Assembly: GCA_035545735.1 (NCBI GenBank)
Contig: DASZXS010000027.1
Location: forward strand, 186,001 to 250,000
DNA length: 64,000 nucleotides
Reading direction: 5' to 3'
From: JAJYKC01 sp035545735
GTDB taxonomy: Bacteria; Acidobacteriota; Terriglobia; Bryobacterales; Bryobacteraceae
Positions 34,134 to 42,714 of the stretch are shown piece by piece (within the stretch, counting starts at the first letter, position 1; each line of letters starts with the position of its first letter). A program made the position numbers and the translations under genes. The notes beneath the pieces are model-generated. The model worked only from the letters and a program-made list of their open reading frames with translations. It did no database searches and was not told the origin of the DNA.

Positions 34134-36584
34134 CTAGTCCTCTCGAAGGGCCGTCACCGGATCCAGCCGCGCGGCGCGCCATGCCGGCGCAAGCCCGGCC
34201 AATACCCCGATTGCACCGAGCGCCAGCGCCAGCGTTACGAATGTGGCCGGGTCCGTCGGGCTCACTCCAAAGAGAAACCCGCGCAGCAGGCGCACCAGGG
34301 CGAGCGACACCGCAATGCCCAGTACAACGCCGAGAAGCGTCAGACGTCCCGCCTGGCCTAGCAACAGGCGCAGCACGGCGGGAGAACTGGCTCCCAGCGC
34401 CATGCGTACTCCGATTTCCTGAATCCGCTGGCTCACGGTGTTGCTGATCACTCCGTAGATGCCGATCGCCGCCAGACACAGGGCAAACACGGCGAACGTC
34501 CCGATGAGCAGGCTGCGCAGCCGCGGAGTCTCCACCGATTCACCTTCAATCGCGTCCATGGACGTAATCTTGATCGGCGTCTGGTTATTAATCGCGCGAA
34601 TGGCGCGGCGCAAAAAAGCGGCTGCCGGCACACCACGGGCGGCTTTCACCACAACGCTCATGTTGGAGGAGACGATTGGGTTTTCTTCCATCGGCACATA
34701 GGCGGCCATCACCGGTTCGCTTGCCAGGTTGTAGTTGCGGATGTCTCCCACCACGCCAACCACGGTGAGCCATGGCGGCTGGAGTTCGAAGCTGGGGAAG
34801 CGGATACGCGCGCCGATGGGGCTCTTGCCCGGCCAAAATTTACGGGCCGCGGATTCGTTGATAATCGCCAGGTTGGGATGGGTGCGATCACCGGGGCGAA
34901 AGAAACGGCCCTGCCGTAGTGGAATGCCCAGGGCCTGGAGATAGCTATCGCTCACGGTGGTGTATTCTAGCCAGTTGCCTTCCTTCTGTCCCGGCGCATC
35001 CGGCCGCCCTTCGATATCGAAGCTGCCGTTTCGTCCGAAATCGAGGAGGGGAATCGCACTCGTGGCGGCGGCATCCACGACTCCCGGCGCGCTCCTCATG
35101 CCGTCGATCAAGGCCTGGTACTGGCGCACTGGTTTGCGGAACGCGTCCATTATCTCCGGAGGCAGCGGTTTAGCCGCCCGGACGTAGGGCATCAGGTCGT
35201 CATAATTCACAGTCACCGGAAACGAGAGCTCAGCCACGGTTACATCCTGACTTCGAAACCCCGGGTCGACGTTTTCGAGCGCCAGCAAGCTTTTCGTGGT
35301 GAGTCCCGCGCCGGCCAGCAGCACAAATGAGAGGGCAATTTCGAAAACAATCAAGCCGCTGCGGAGGCGGCCGCCTCCGCCGGCCACCGAGCGCGAACTG
35401 GCCTTCAATCCCTCATTTACATCCAGGTGCGTAGCGGAAAGCGCTGGGGCGAGGCCGAACAGGATGCCGGTGAATACCGATAGCCCCAGCACGAAACCGA
35501 GCACTCGGGAATCCAGCGGAATCCCGGCTACCGGCATCATTTTCGCCGGGATCAGAGCAGAGAGCGATTCGTTGGCCCAGAGAGCGATCAGCAAGCCGAA
35601 TAGTCCGCCGGCCAGGGAGAGGAGAACGCTTTCTGTCAGCAACTGGCGCAACAACCGGCGAGGACCGGCTCCCAGCGCCATACGAACCGCGATCTCCCGG
35701 CGGCGGGAGGCGGCGCGCGCCAAGAGCAGGTTGGCGACGTTCACGCAGGCGATCAACAGCACGAAGCCAACGGAGGCAAGCAGCAGAATCAATGTGGGAC
35801 GGATGCCGGCCGCCGCTTGCTGTTGAAGCGGGGTGATCCGGGTACGCAGCCCTTTGTTTGAATCGGGATACTGGCGCTCCAGCGTCTGCATGATCGCCGT
35901 CATCTGGGCATCGGCGGCGGTGAATGATACGCCCGGACGCAAGCGGCCCACCACGCGGTAATTGTGGGCGCTGCGGCCCGTGCCATCGATATCGATATAG
36001 GTAGGAATCCAAACTTCGGCCAAGCGCGGAAAATCGAAGCCTTCCGGAAGCACGCCGGCAATGGTGTAGTTCTTCCCGTCCACCGTCAGCGCTTTACCGA
36101 GAACATCGGTCTCGCCGCCAAAACCGCGCCGCCAGAACGCTTCGCCAATCATCGCCACCGGAGTGCCTCCGGCCCGTTCCTCCTCGGGGCGGAAAACTCG
36201 GCCCAGCAGCGGATGCGCGCCCATCACCCGGAAGAAGCCGGCGGAAACCACGGCCGTATCGATGCGTTCGGGTTCGCGGCCGCCGGCTACGCTCGTGGGC
36301 CCACTCCAGTAAGCGGCCATGGAATCGAACAAGCCCGCGCGCTCGCGCCAGTCGCGGAAGTTCGGCGCGGCGACCTGCATCGAATTGCCTCCGTAGCGTG
36401 CTTCGGCGAGGCTGTAGAGCTGTTCGGGATGATCGTAGGGCAGAGGCCGGATCAGTACGGCGTTTACAACGTCGAAGATCGCCGTGTTTGCCCCAATGCC
36501 GAGAGCCAGGACCAGGATGGTGACGATGACAAACCCAGGGGAGCGAACCAACGTTCGCAAGGCATAACGGATATCGGCAGACAT
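34134..36584 (-). CDS. ADOP family permease in a MacAB-like cluster
   Basis: The ATG at 36584, with GGGAGAA 2-9 bases before, gives 816 residues. It begins SADIRYALRTLVRSPGFVIVTILVLALGIGANTAIF, the ADOP hallmark without a cytoplasmic extension. Two MacB-like periplasmic domains alternate with helix blocks (SVGFVLLIACVNVANLLLARA; final AWRAARLDPVTALRED). Unlike orphan ADOPs it stands between two ABC ATPase genes and downstream of a HlyD-type adaptor, so here the whole export pump can be guessed: adaptor, ATPase, permease. The substrate may be a peptide, lipid or antibiotic; the sequence does not tell. Confidence 0.92.
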   Translation of the reverse strand: MSADIRYALRTLVRSPGFVIVTILVLALGIGANTAIFDVVNAVLIRPLPYDHPEQLYSLAEARYGGNSMQVAAPNFRDWRERAGLFDSMAAYWSGPTSVAGGREPERIDTAVVSAGFFRVMGAHPLLGRVFRPEEERAGGTPVAMIGEAFWRRGFGGETDVLGKALTVDGKNYTIAGVLPEGFDFPRLAEVWIPTYIDIDGTGRSAHNYRVVGRLRPGVSFTAADAQMTAIMQTLERQYPDSNKGLRTRITPLQQQAAAGIRPTLILLLASVGFVLLIACVNVANLLLARAASRRREIAVRMALGAGPRRLLRQLLTESVLLSLAGGLFGLLIALWANESLSALIPAKMMPVAGIPLDSRVLGFVLGLSVFTGILFGLAPALSATHLDVNEGLKASSRSVAGGGGRLRSGLIVFEIALSFVLLAGAGLTTKSLLALENVDPGFRSQDVTVAELSFPVTVNYDDLMPYVRAAKPLPPEIMDAFRKPVRQYQALIDGMRSAPGVVDAAATSAIPLLDFGRNGSFDIEGRPDAPGQKEGNWLEYTTVSDSYLQALGIPLRQGRFFRPGDRTHPNLAIINESAARKFWPGKSPIGARIRFPSFELQPPWLTVVGVVGDIRNYNLASEPVMAAYVPMEENPIVSSNMSVVVKAARGVPAAAFLRRAIRAINNQTPIKITSMDAIEGESVETPRLRSLLIGTFAVFALCLAAIGIYGVISNTVSQRIQEIGVRMALGASSPAVLRLLLGQAGRLTLLGVVLGIAVSLALVRLLRGFLFGVSPTDPATFVTLALALGAIGVLAGLAPAWRAARLDPVTALRED

Positions 36585-36648
36585 AATTCTCCCTTCGAAA
36601 TGCAAGAATGGCGGAGCCGGTCCGTCTCGCCTTTCTATGGAAAATTTT

Positions 36649-36834
36649 TCAACGCTCGAAGCACAGGTCGAGAGACGGAATCGCCAGCATGCGCAGGTGG
36701 CGCAGGGGAGAAAGGACCATCTGGATGCCGGCCACCGCCCGTTCGTGGATCATCACCGGATGGACCATGGGCGCGGCCAGTGTCCACAGCACCACGATTA
36801 CCATGGCGACGGCGTCGGGGTTGCGGCGCAGCAT
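36649..36834 (-). CDS. Possible small membrane protein (61 residues)
   Basis: A short frame between the ATPase ending at 36848 and the ADOP start at 36584. It has one hydrophobic helix (AVAMVIVVLWTLAAPMV, about 8-24) and a second, weaker one, with basic residues around. It lies in the same direction and fills an otherwise empty 260-base space in a compact cluster. The ATG at 36834 has no good ribosome-binding site. It could be a small accessory subunit of the exporter, or chance. I do not recognise it. Confidence 0.4.
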   Translation of the reverse strand: MLRRNPDAVAMVIVVLWTLAAPMVHPVMIHERAVAGIQMVLSPLRHLRMLAIPSLDLCFER

Positions 36835-36847
36835 AAATCGTTCAGCG

Positions 36848-37546
36848 TCAGGCCACCTCGACGCTTTCCTCCACGATCCTGCCGTCAAACAACTTAATGG
36901 TCCGATCCGCGTAGCGCGCATAACGGGGATCGTGCGTCACCATGCAGATGGTCGCGCCGCCGCGGTGCAGTTCACGGAGCAAATCCATCACCGCTTCTCC
37001 ATTGGTCGAGTCCAGATTTCCCGTGGGCTCGTCGGCGAGCAGGATGGACGGGTCGCCCGCGAGGGCGCGAGCCACGGCAACGCGCTGCTGCTGGCCGCCG
37101 GAAAGCTGTGAAGGATAGTGCTTCACACGGTGTGACATGCCGACGCGCTCCAGCGCATCGTGCACGCGTTTTTTCCGCTCCGCGGAGGGCATGCCGCGAT
37201 AAGTCAGGGGCAGTTCCACGTTCTCATACACGTTCAAGTCGCCGATCAGGTTGAACGCCTGGAAAATGAACCCAATCTCACGATTGCGAATGCGAGCACG
37301 CTCGCTCATTTTCAGGCTCTGCACCGGTTTTCCGTTCAGGACATAGCTCCCCCCGCTCGGCGAATCCAGCAGCCCCAGAATAGCCAGCAGGGTCGACTTC
37401 CCGCAGCCGGAAGGGCCGGAGATGGAGATGTATTGGCCTTTCTGAATCTCCAGGTGGATGCCGGCAAGGGCATGTGTTTCCACTTCGTCGGTGACGAACA
37501 CCTTCGTCACATCATCCATTTGAATCAATGCTTCTCCGCTCGCCAT
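36848..37546 (-). CDS. ABC transporter ATP-binding protein (MacB/LolD type)
   Basis: The ATG at 37546 preceded by AGGGGA gives 232 residues; a TTG 24 bases upstream is less likely. Walker A is GPSGCGKST (about 40-48), the Q-loop GFIFQAFNLIGDLNVYENVELPL, the signature LSGGQQQRVAVARA, Walker B ILLADEPTGNLDS and the switch VTHDPRYARYA. It is a typical MacB/LolD/FtsE-type ATPase. It follows the adaptor gene by 40 bases and precedes the ADOP permease. Its canonical signature makes it the more probable partner of the permease than the divergent second ATPase. Confidence 0.94.
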   Translation of the reverse strand: MASGEALIQMDDVTKVFVTDEVETHALAGIHLEIQKGQYISISGPSGCGKSTLLAILGLLDSPSGGSYVLNGKPVQSLKMSERARIRNREIGFIFQAFNLIGDLNVYENVELPLTYRGMPSAERKKRVHDALERVGMSHRVKHYPSQLSGGQQQRVAVARALAGDPSILLADEPTGNLDSTNGEAVMDLLRELHRGGATICMVTHDPRYARYADRTIKLFDGRIVEESVEVA

Positions 37547-37586
37547 TCCCCTTGTTCTCCTTTGGGTCAAATCCTTCGTCCGTCCG

Positions 37587-38858
37587 CTAATTCAAGCGGA
37601 TCCGATTCTGCCCGTCCCACTGCGACATGTCCGATAAAATCACGCGGTCGCCCACCTTCAGGCCGTCTACAATTTCAATGGTGTTTACCGATGCGCGGCC
37701 CAGCGTGACCGTGGTCCGGGTGGCGCCCTTGCCGTCAGGATCGATCTTGAACAGGCTGATCTTCTGCCCGCTCTGCCCGATTACGGGACGGCCCACGTAG
37801 ACCACGTCTGCCAGCTTTTCGATATCGATGGTTCCGTCCACGCTCAAATCCGGCCGCGCCCCCGGCGGCAGCGCACCGTCGAGTTTGACGTCCACGTCGA
37901 ACGTTCCGTTGGAAGCCGCCGGGTCAATTCTCATCACATGGCCGGGAATGAAGCCGTTTCGCGTATCGATGGATGCTTCCTGGCCGATGGTCACGTCCTT
38001 CACCTGCGTTTCCGGTATTTTCAGCGTCGCCTTGAGTTTCGAGGGCTCGGCGACCTTCGCGAGGATTCCGCCCGGAGCGACGCGCTGTCCTTCCTCGAGC
38101 GGTTGCAGCGCGGTGCCGAGTTGAATGAGTGTTCCGTCCACTCCGGCGCGGATCGTCAATTGCTCCACCTGCCTCTTCTTTAATTCCCAAGCCGCGCGCA
38201 GCTTCTCGATCGCCACCTTGGAGGCGTCCAATTGCGCCTGCACGGATTCGTCGCTGATATCCAGTTGCTGTTTGGAAAGGTCGTAGCTGTTTAGCAGTTC
38301 CTGCGCCTTGGCTACCGAAAGCTTGGTCTCGAGCTCGGATTTCAAACCCAGTTTTGTGAGCTGTTCGTCGCGATCGGCCGTCAGCTTGGCTTGTGTATAG
38401 TCGGAGTGAGTCTGCTCTGTAGTCGATTTTTGCTGCAACTGCTTGGTCTTCAGTTGGACTTTCAGGTCGCGGTAGGTGGCCTCCGCCGCTTTCACCTGCC
38501 ATTCAAGATCGGTGGCCGCCAGTTCCATATCCGGGTTCGTCAGGACAATCAGGACGTCATTGGCCCGGACCACTTCACCGGGGCGATGCAGGATCTTGTC
38601 CACGCGCCCATCGAAGTTGGCCTGGATCCAGACCGGGTTCTCCGACACCAGCGTTCCCAGGCCGCGCACTTGCCGGAGCATCGGACCCCGTTTCACTGTA
38701 TCGGGCCACACGGTCGCAAGCTCCACGGTTGGTGCGGCCGGTTTCAGTTTTTTCAGGCCATACGTGATGCCGCTAATCGCAATGAGCCCAAAAATAATGA
38801 GAATCGTCCGGCGGATGACCCGCCGTCTGCCGACTTCTTTGCCACGTGGTATGTCCAT
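37587..38858 (-). CDS. HlyD/MacA-type periplasmic adaptor of an efflux pump
   Basis: The ATG at 38858, with GGGAGG 7 bases upstream, gives 423 residues. One membrane anchor at about 14-33 (TILIIFGLIAISGITYGL). Then a lipoyl half (VWIQANFDGRVDKILHRPGEVV), a long alpha-helical hairpin (about 105-230, Lys/Gln/Glu rich, strong coiled coil), the second lipoyl half (VDGTLIQLGTALQPLEEGQRVA), a beta barrel and a membrane-proximal domain (RVILSDMSQWDGQNRIRLN). This is the layout of MacA-like adaptors. It heads the cluster. No TolC-like outer-membrane gene is present in the window, so a shared one must be used. Confidence 0.92.
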   Translation of the reverse strand: MDIPRGKEVGRRRVIRRTILIIFGLIAISGITYGLKKLKPAAPTVELATVWPDTVKRGPMLRQVRGLGTLVSENPVWIQANFDGRVDKILHRPGEVVRANDVLIVLTNPDMELAATDLEWQVKAAEATYRDLKVQLKTKQLQQKSTTEQTHSDYTQAKLTADRDEQLTKLGLKSELETKLSVAKAQELLNSYDLSKQQLDISDESVQAQLDASKVAIEKLRAAWELKKRQVEQLTIRAGVDGTLIQLGTALQPLEEGQRVAPGGILAKVAEPSKLKATLKIPETQVKDVTIGQEASIDTRNGFIPGHVMRIDPAASNGTFDVDVKLDGALPPGARPDLSVDGTIDIEKLADVVYVGRPVIGQSGQKISLFKIDPDGKGATRTTVTLGRASVNTIEIVDGLKVGDRVILSDMSQWDGQNRIRLN

Positions 38859-38911
38859 GAGAAACCTCCCAGCCTCAGCGCAAGTTCCGGGCCACACGAC
38901 TTACGGCTCTT

Positions 38912-38917
38912 ATCATA
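38912..38917 (-). promoter_or_regulatory. Possible -10 element of the exporter cluster
   Basis: TATGAT on the minus strand lies 54 bases before the adaptor start. The -35 region is weak. The rest of the 247-base gap (38859-39105) holds only the terminator described next and nothing else I can name. Confidence 0.3.
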
Positions 38918-39052
38918 CTGAAAGAACTGGTTTTAATCGAGAGTCTTTTGCACCGCTCTTTCCGCAGATGTCCGCTTGTGGGACTCCGTTGTACGTCAAG
39001 GGACAGAACGCCCTTGAATTCAGAGGCATGCGCAACGGTTGGACGCAATAAA

Positions 39053-39085
39053 AAAGCCCGCCCGGTGTAAAACCGGACGGGCTTT
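39053..39085 (-). terminator. Rho-independent terminator after the TonB receptor gene
   Basis: A 14-base stem, AAAGCCCGCCCGGT paired with ACCGGACGGGCTTT with one C-A mismatch, encloses the loop GTAAA. On the minus strand it is followed by a run of T (AAATAAA seen on plus at 39047-39055). It ends 20 bases after the stop of the receptor gene at 39106. This is the clearest terminator in the window. Confidence 0.88.
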
Positions 39086-39105
39086 CTTTCAGCGGGTTGA
39101 AGTAC

Positions 39106-42100
39106 TTAGAAGTACAGACGGAGAGAAACCTGCAGGTTTCTCACGTCGTTGCTCTTGCCCGTCACCTTGCCGAACGTGGAGGCGTGGGTCGGATTGAAAT
39201 CCGCACCATTCCAATTCGGGTGGTTGAAGGCATTGTAGGCTTGCGCACGGAACTCCATTCCGATGGTTTCCGTGAAGGCGAACTTCTTGAACAGGCCGAG
39301 GTTCCAGTTGTTGAACCCCGGATTGTAAATCGAGTTGCGCACGCCGTCTTGCAAGTTGAACGTGCCTTTCGCCGGCGCGGTGAAGATCGGCGAACCATCC
39401 GAGTTCGTCGTCTTGAACCAATAGGCCGCATCGCTTGAGCCATTGTGCGCCATGTTTCCGATGATGCTGGACGTGCCGCTCATCACCCAGAATTGCCCGG
39501 CGTTGGACATGCTGCCGTCCTGGCCGACGCCTGCATAGTCATTTCCGACGGCGACGCTCGAAGGCGTGCCGCTCTGGAATTGGGCGATGCCGCTTACCTG
39601 CCAGCCGCCGAGAATCTTTCCGGCGAAGGTATTCTTGTTCCGGAAGATCGGTAGCTCATAGAGGAAGTTGGCGATCAGAGTGTGACGGTTGTCGTAGTCC
39701 GAAGGCCCCCAAAGATTGTGGGCGTCGTAGGTGTCGGGGATAATGTCCCGAGGACCGGAGCCGTCGTCCATGCTTTTGGCGAGCGTGTAGGCTGCGCCAA
39801 ACTGAATGCCGTTGGCGAATCTGCGGTTCCAACTGATCTGCAGCGAGTTGTACATCGAGCTGGCGACGTTGTCGGTCTCGCGGACGGAGTTATATCCCGC
39901 GTAGGGACGAATCGCATCCAGGTTGACGCCCGGGTTGGCAGCGGCCACATCCAGCGTCGGTTGGTTGATGTTCGCTTCGCGCTGCAAATGTAGGCCGCGG
40001 CGTCCGACATAGCCAACCGTCAGAACGGATTTCCAGAAGAAGTCGCGCTCCACGGTGACATTCCAGTTCCAGGCTTCCGGATTCTTGAACGCACGGCTCT
40101 GGGTGGTAACCGTCAGAGGCAGGCTGTTCGCCGAAGTGCCGCCGGGGTTGTCCACGTTTCCGAAGGACACGTTCGCGGTCGGCTGGAATGGCGGATTGCC
40201 GCCCAGGAAGATCGAGTCGCTTACGCCAAGACGGGTGAAGAACCGCCCGCCGCCGGCGCGAATCACGGTCTTGTCGTTCATTTGATAGGCAAAACCGGCG
40301 CGCGGTTGGATTTGGCCCCAGCGAATCTTGGAGTAATACGAATCGTAGGTACCGCCACGGAACAGGTAATCGTACTCACCTGAGGTAGATTCCGGGAAGC
40401 GGCCTTTCGCCGAATCTGGCCAGCCGTTGCCCGGGATCACCATCCCGTTGTAGCGGTCTCCGCCGTTGGCGAGGATCGCGCCGGTTATGGGGTCGACCTG
40501 CACCGCCTTCGACGGATCGTAGAGCGACGGATCGAACACGATCATGTTGCCCCAGAGCGCTTTATACGGAACCACGACGGTATAGCGAACGCCGTAGTTA
40601 ACGGTCAATTTCTGGTTGACCTTCCAGGAATCCTGCGCATACGGCTCGTAGCTGCTGCCGCGGAAGATGGTGTATGCTCGCTGGCCGAGTTCGGAATAGC
40701 TATCAAACAGGCCAAGAGCGGCGTTCGCCACCGCGTTTCCGCTGGAGGGACGCCCGGAGCGGTTGTCGGTAAAGGAGAACTGGCCGTTCTGGTTGTTCGT
40801 GCAGGTGGGGCAGGCGCTGACGTTGATTTCATCATTGTCGTTTTCGCCGGACCGCTCGAAATAGAAGCCGAACTTGAGTGTGTGGCTTCCTTTTACCCAG
40901 GTGAGGCTGTCGCTCAGCGTATACATGGGGCCGGAGGAGTGAGAAGGATAGGGCCCGCCGTTCAGACCGTTGAAACCCTGGATGTTGGCTGTCGGAATAC
41001 GGGTCGGAATAAGCTTGCCCGAGGGGAAGATGTACGGGTAGTTGATCCCCACGCTGGTGCGATCGAGAAAGTTTGCCGTGTCGACCGGAATGTAAACGTC
41101 GTCAAGGCTCACGGTGGCCAGAGCCTCGTTCACCAGGGTCGGCGAAATCGTCCACACATAGTCCAGCGAGTTGGTCTGGTTGGGACGATTGAAGAACTTC
41201 GGCGTCTCGCCGGGGGTTCCATCCAGAGGCTGGTATTCCCAGAACGAGTAATTCATGCGGCGGAATTGCAGGCGCTGCCTGTCGGTGAGGTTCATGTCCA
41301 CCGAGAGCGTGTCTTTCCGCTGGTTCTGCGGATGAGCCGCGGCGATATAGAAAAGCTGATTTCCATTGATCGGCGTGGTCAGGTTTGGCTTGGGGTACGC
41401 GTTCAAAATGCCGATGCCGCTCGGGCTCAACCGGTCTTGCGGAATCACGTTCCCAGGGAATGGTGCGCCTGTGTTGGGATCGTTAATCAGCACAGTCTTC
41501 CCGTAGAAGAAGTTGTTCGGCGAAAGCAGTTCGCTGAAGTCGCCCCGGCGCATGGCGTTGGACGGCACCGCCCAGTTTGCCGTGTCCGTGTAGCGGTTGC
41601 GAACCCATTCCTGTCCCCAATACCAGAAGAACTTGTTCTTGTCGCGGTTGAATTTCCCCGGGATGTAGAACGGCCCGCCGATGTTATATCCGAACTGGTT
41701 GTAGCGGAACGGCGGAACGAAGTTTTGTCCCGGCGTGTGATTCCGGGTCCATGTGTTGGCATTGAAGGCGTCGTTGCGAAGATATTCGTAAATCGCGCCG
41801 TGAAAATCGCTCGACCCACTCCTCGTCAGGATGCGAATCTGGGCCCCGGAGGTGCGCCCGTACTCGGCGGCGTAACCCGCCGTGAGGATCTGCACTTCCT
41901 GGGTGGAGTCTACGTCAGCCGCGCCGAGGCTGGTGCCATTGGAACGGGTTCGCGTGGCGGGCGCGCCGTCGTAAGTAATGAGATTTTCCTGATTCCGGGA
42001 ACCGTTAAAATTGCCCGGACCCTGGCTGAAGGAGAAAGAGTTTCCAGCCAGATTTCCGCCGTGCGCGCCTGGAACCAGCGACGCCAGGCCGACAGGGTTG

Positions 42101-42558
42101 CGGCCATTCAATTCAAGCGCGTCAATCTGTTGCCGGGTAACCAGCTTTTGCACGGTTGCGGATTCAGTTTGGAGAGCCTGCGCCGTCGCGGTGACCTCAA
42201 TCGTTTCCGATGCCGAGCCGACGGTTAGCGTGGCGTCCAACCCCAGCGAGGCGCTCGGATCGAGCTTATTTGCTGTACTTTGAAATTTCTTGAAGCCGGG
42301 CGCCTCAACCGACATTGAATAGTAGCCGGGAGGAACGTTGGTTACGGTGTAGTAGCCGGATTCATTGGTGGTGGTTTCGCGGGCGAGACCGGTTTGGTTA
42401 CTTATAGTAACTTTTGCTCTTGGAATAACAGCACCAGATTGATCCCTTACGAAACCCTGGATTGTGCCCAGATCGGATTGCGCCATCAACGCGACCACCG
42501 ATGCCAGGACACTGACAAAAAAGCGCAAAAGTGCGCCCTTGGAACAAACACGGTTCAT
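39106..42558 (-). CDS. TonB-dependent receptor, Oar-like, with carboxypeptidase-regulatory-like domain
   Basis: A 1150-residue outer-membrane protein. Signal peptide 1-26 (FFVSVLASVVALMAQ). A carboxypeptidase-regulatory-like beta domain follows (GTIQGFVRDQSGAVIPRAKV, YYTVTNVPPGYYSMSVEAPG; about 30-115), then a plug (IDALELNGRNPVGLASLVPG, EYGRTSGAQIRILTRSGSSDFHG) and the beta barrel, ending LQVSLRLYF with the terminal aromatic residue that outer-membrane barrels need. This architecture is strongly expanded in Solibacter-type acidobacteria, where it presumably imports oligosaccharides or similar nutrients. A strong -10 lies about 80 bases upstream and a terminator follows the stop, so it is a single-gene unit. 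The FAD enzyme upstream may be functionally linked. Confidence 0.95.
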   Translation of the reverse strand: MNRVCSKGALLRFFVSVLASVVALMAQSDLGTIQGFVRDQSGAVIPRAKVTISNQTGLARETTTNESGYYTVTNVPPGYYSMSVEAPGFKKFQSTANKLDPSASLGLDATLTVGSASETIEVTATAQALQTESATVQKLVTRQQIDALELNGRNPVGLASLVPGAHGGNLAGNSFSFSQGPGNFNGSRNQENLITYDGAPATRTRSNGTSLGAADVDSTQEVQILTAGYAAEYGRTSGAQIRILTRSGSSDFHGAIYEYLRNDAFNANTWTRNHTPGQNFVPPFRYNQFGYNIGGPFYIPGKFNRDKNKFFWYWGQEWVRNRYTDTANWAVPSNAMRRGDFSELLSPNNFFYGKTVLINDPNTGAPFPGNVIPQDRLSPSGIGILNAYPKPNLTTPINGNQLFYIAAAHPQNQRKDTLSVDMNLTDRQRLQFRRMNYSFWEYQPLDGTPGETPKFFNRPNQTNSLDYVWTISPTLVNEALATVSLDDVYIPVDTANFLDRTSVGINYPYIFPSGKLIPTRIPTANIQGFNGLNGGPYPSHSSGPMYTLSDSLTWVKGSHTLKFGFYFERSGENDNDEINVSACPTCTNNQNGQFSFTDNRSGRPSSGNAVANAALGLFDSYSELGQRAYTIFRGSSYEPYAQDSWKVNQKLTVNYGVRYTVVVPYKALWGNMIVFDPSLYDPSKAVQVDPITGAILANGGDRYNGMVIPGNGWPDSAKGRFPESTSGEYDYLFRGGTYDSYYSKIRWGQIQPRAGFAYQMNDKTVIRAGGGRFFTRLGVSDSIFLGGNPPFQPTANVSFGNVDNPGGTSANSLPLTVTTQSRAFKNPEAWNWNVTVERDFFWKSVLTVGYVGRRGLHLQREANINQPTLDVAAANPGVNLDAIRPYAGYNSVRETDNVASSMYNSLQISWNRRFANGIQFGAAYTLAKSMDDGSGPRDIIPDTYDAHNLWGPSDYDNRHTLIANFLYELPIFRNKNTFAGKILGGWQVSGIAQFQSGTPSSVAVGNDYAGVGQDGSMSNAGQFWVMSGTSSIIGNMAHNGSSDAAYWFKTTNSDGSPIFTAPAKGTFNLQDGVRNSIYNPGFNNWNLGLFKKFAFTETIGMEFRAQAYNAFNHPNWNGADFNPTHASTFGKVTGKSNDVRNLQVSLRLYF

Positions 42559-42639
42559 CTAATTTTCCCCTTTGCAACCAAAACGACAACAGCAGACACG
42601 CGGAGCCTCCACGAGGATCCGCAAAGCAACTTGTCCGTC

Positions 42640-42670
42640 AGTATACACCCAGACCCAATGTCCAAATCAA
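42640..42670 (-). promoter_or_regulatory. Probable promoter of the TonB receptor gene
   Basis: On the minus strand TATACT (42645-42640) is a good -10 element; TTGATT (42670-42665) stands 19 bases upstream as a possible -35. The predicted leader is about 75 bases and includes GGGGAAAA before the ATG. Confidence 0.45.
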
Positions 42671-42714
42671 GTGTTTTTTTGAATGTTTATCGTGTGCAAT
42701 TCATTACGGCTGCC

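Noticed and set aside
40882..42228. Long open frame of 448 residues on the plus strand inside the TonB receptor gene
   Set aside because: It is fully antisense to a gene with clear family motifs, is rich in Arg and Val as expected from a shadow frame in GC-rich DNA, and shows no domain.
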